Of a stretch of DNA of 13,632 nt, positions 13,601 to 13,632 are shown one piece after another (positions within the stretch are counted from its first letter, which is position 1; the number at the start of each line of letters is the position of its first letter). Origin of the DNA: Deltaproteobacteria bacterium (GTDB taxonomy: Bacteria > Desulfobacterota > Desulfarculia > Adiutricales > Adiutricaceae); contig JAIRNQ010000058.1 in assembly GCA_031257955.1 (NCBI GenBank), forward strand, positions 1-13,632, read 5' to 3'. Below the pieces are notes generated by a model that was given only the letters and a program-made list of their open reading frames with translations, had not been told where the DNA came from and made no database searches. Made by a program: the position numbers and the translations under genes.

Positions 13601-13632
13601 CCCCAAAGGCCCCCCCACCCCCAAAGGCCCCC
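13601..13632 (+). repeat. 18-bp period direct repeat at the window end
   Basis: CCCCAAAGGCCCCC occurs at 13601-13614 and again at 13619-13632, in step with an 18-base period, and may continue outside the window. It resembles the left arm of the hairpin after metG (CCCCAAAGGTCCCC). Confidence 0.85.

Overview
The window is GC-rich (coding stretches look well above 60% G+C) and carries seven clear genes, all on the + strand. Several features suggest a Gram-negative, delta-proteobacterial or Desulfobacterota-like genome. These are a methionyl-tRNA synthetase with a single zinc knuckle and a C-terminal tRNA-binding domain, an Mpl-type peptidoglycan-recycling ligase, a TrkA/TrkH potassium system, an rnc-era order and abundant Sel1-repeat proteins. 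The lineage is an inference from gene content, not a similarity search.

Layout: the first 44 bases hold the end of an unidentified gene. metG follows (126-2102) and ends at two strong hairpins. Next comes an AT-rich island (about 2165-2640, roughly 32-45% G+C in the lines counted) with what looks like a frameshifted gene remnant on the - strand, then a promoter-like element and a small XRE-type regulator (2774-3007). A GC-rich non-coding stretch with tandem repeats and hairpins (3008-3545) leads into a closely spaced run of six genes, probably one transcription unit: trkA, a cytoplasmic Sel1-repeat protein, trkH, an mpl-rnc gene fusion, era, and a large exported Sel1-repeat protein. A hairpin and a direct repeat follow to the window end.

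Three points stand out. First, 7885-10221 is one uninterrupted frame joining a complete Mpl ligase to a complete RNase III, with no ATG, GTG or TTG codon in frame across the junction. Second, a Sel1-repeat protein sits between the two subunits of the Trk potassium uptake system. Third, the 5' end of trkH is tandemly duplicated with a 45-bp period, so the first copy forms a 13-codon reading frame that stops three bases before the trkH start.

Working together: TrkA gates the TrkH channel for K+ uptake. The Mpl half would salvage cell-wall peptides, and the RNase III half would process double-stranded RNA, including rRNA precursors. Era would assist 30S assembly. The two Sel1 proteins, one cytoplasmic and one secreted, are probable protein-interaction scaffolds of unknown partner.
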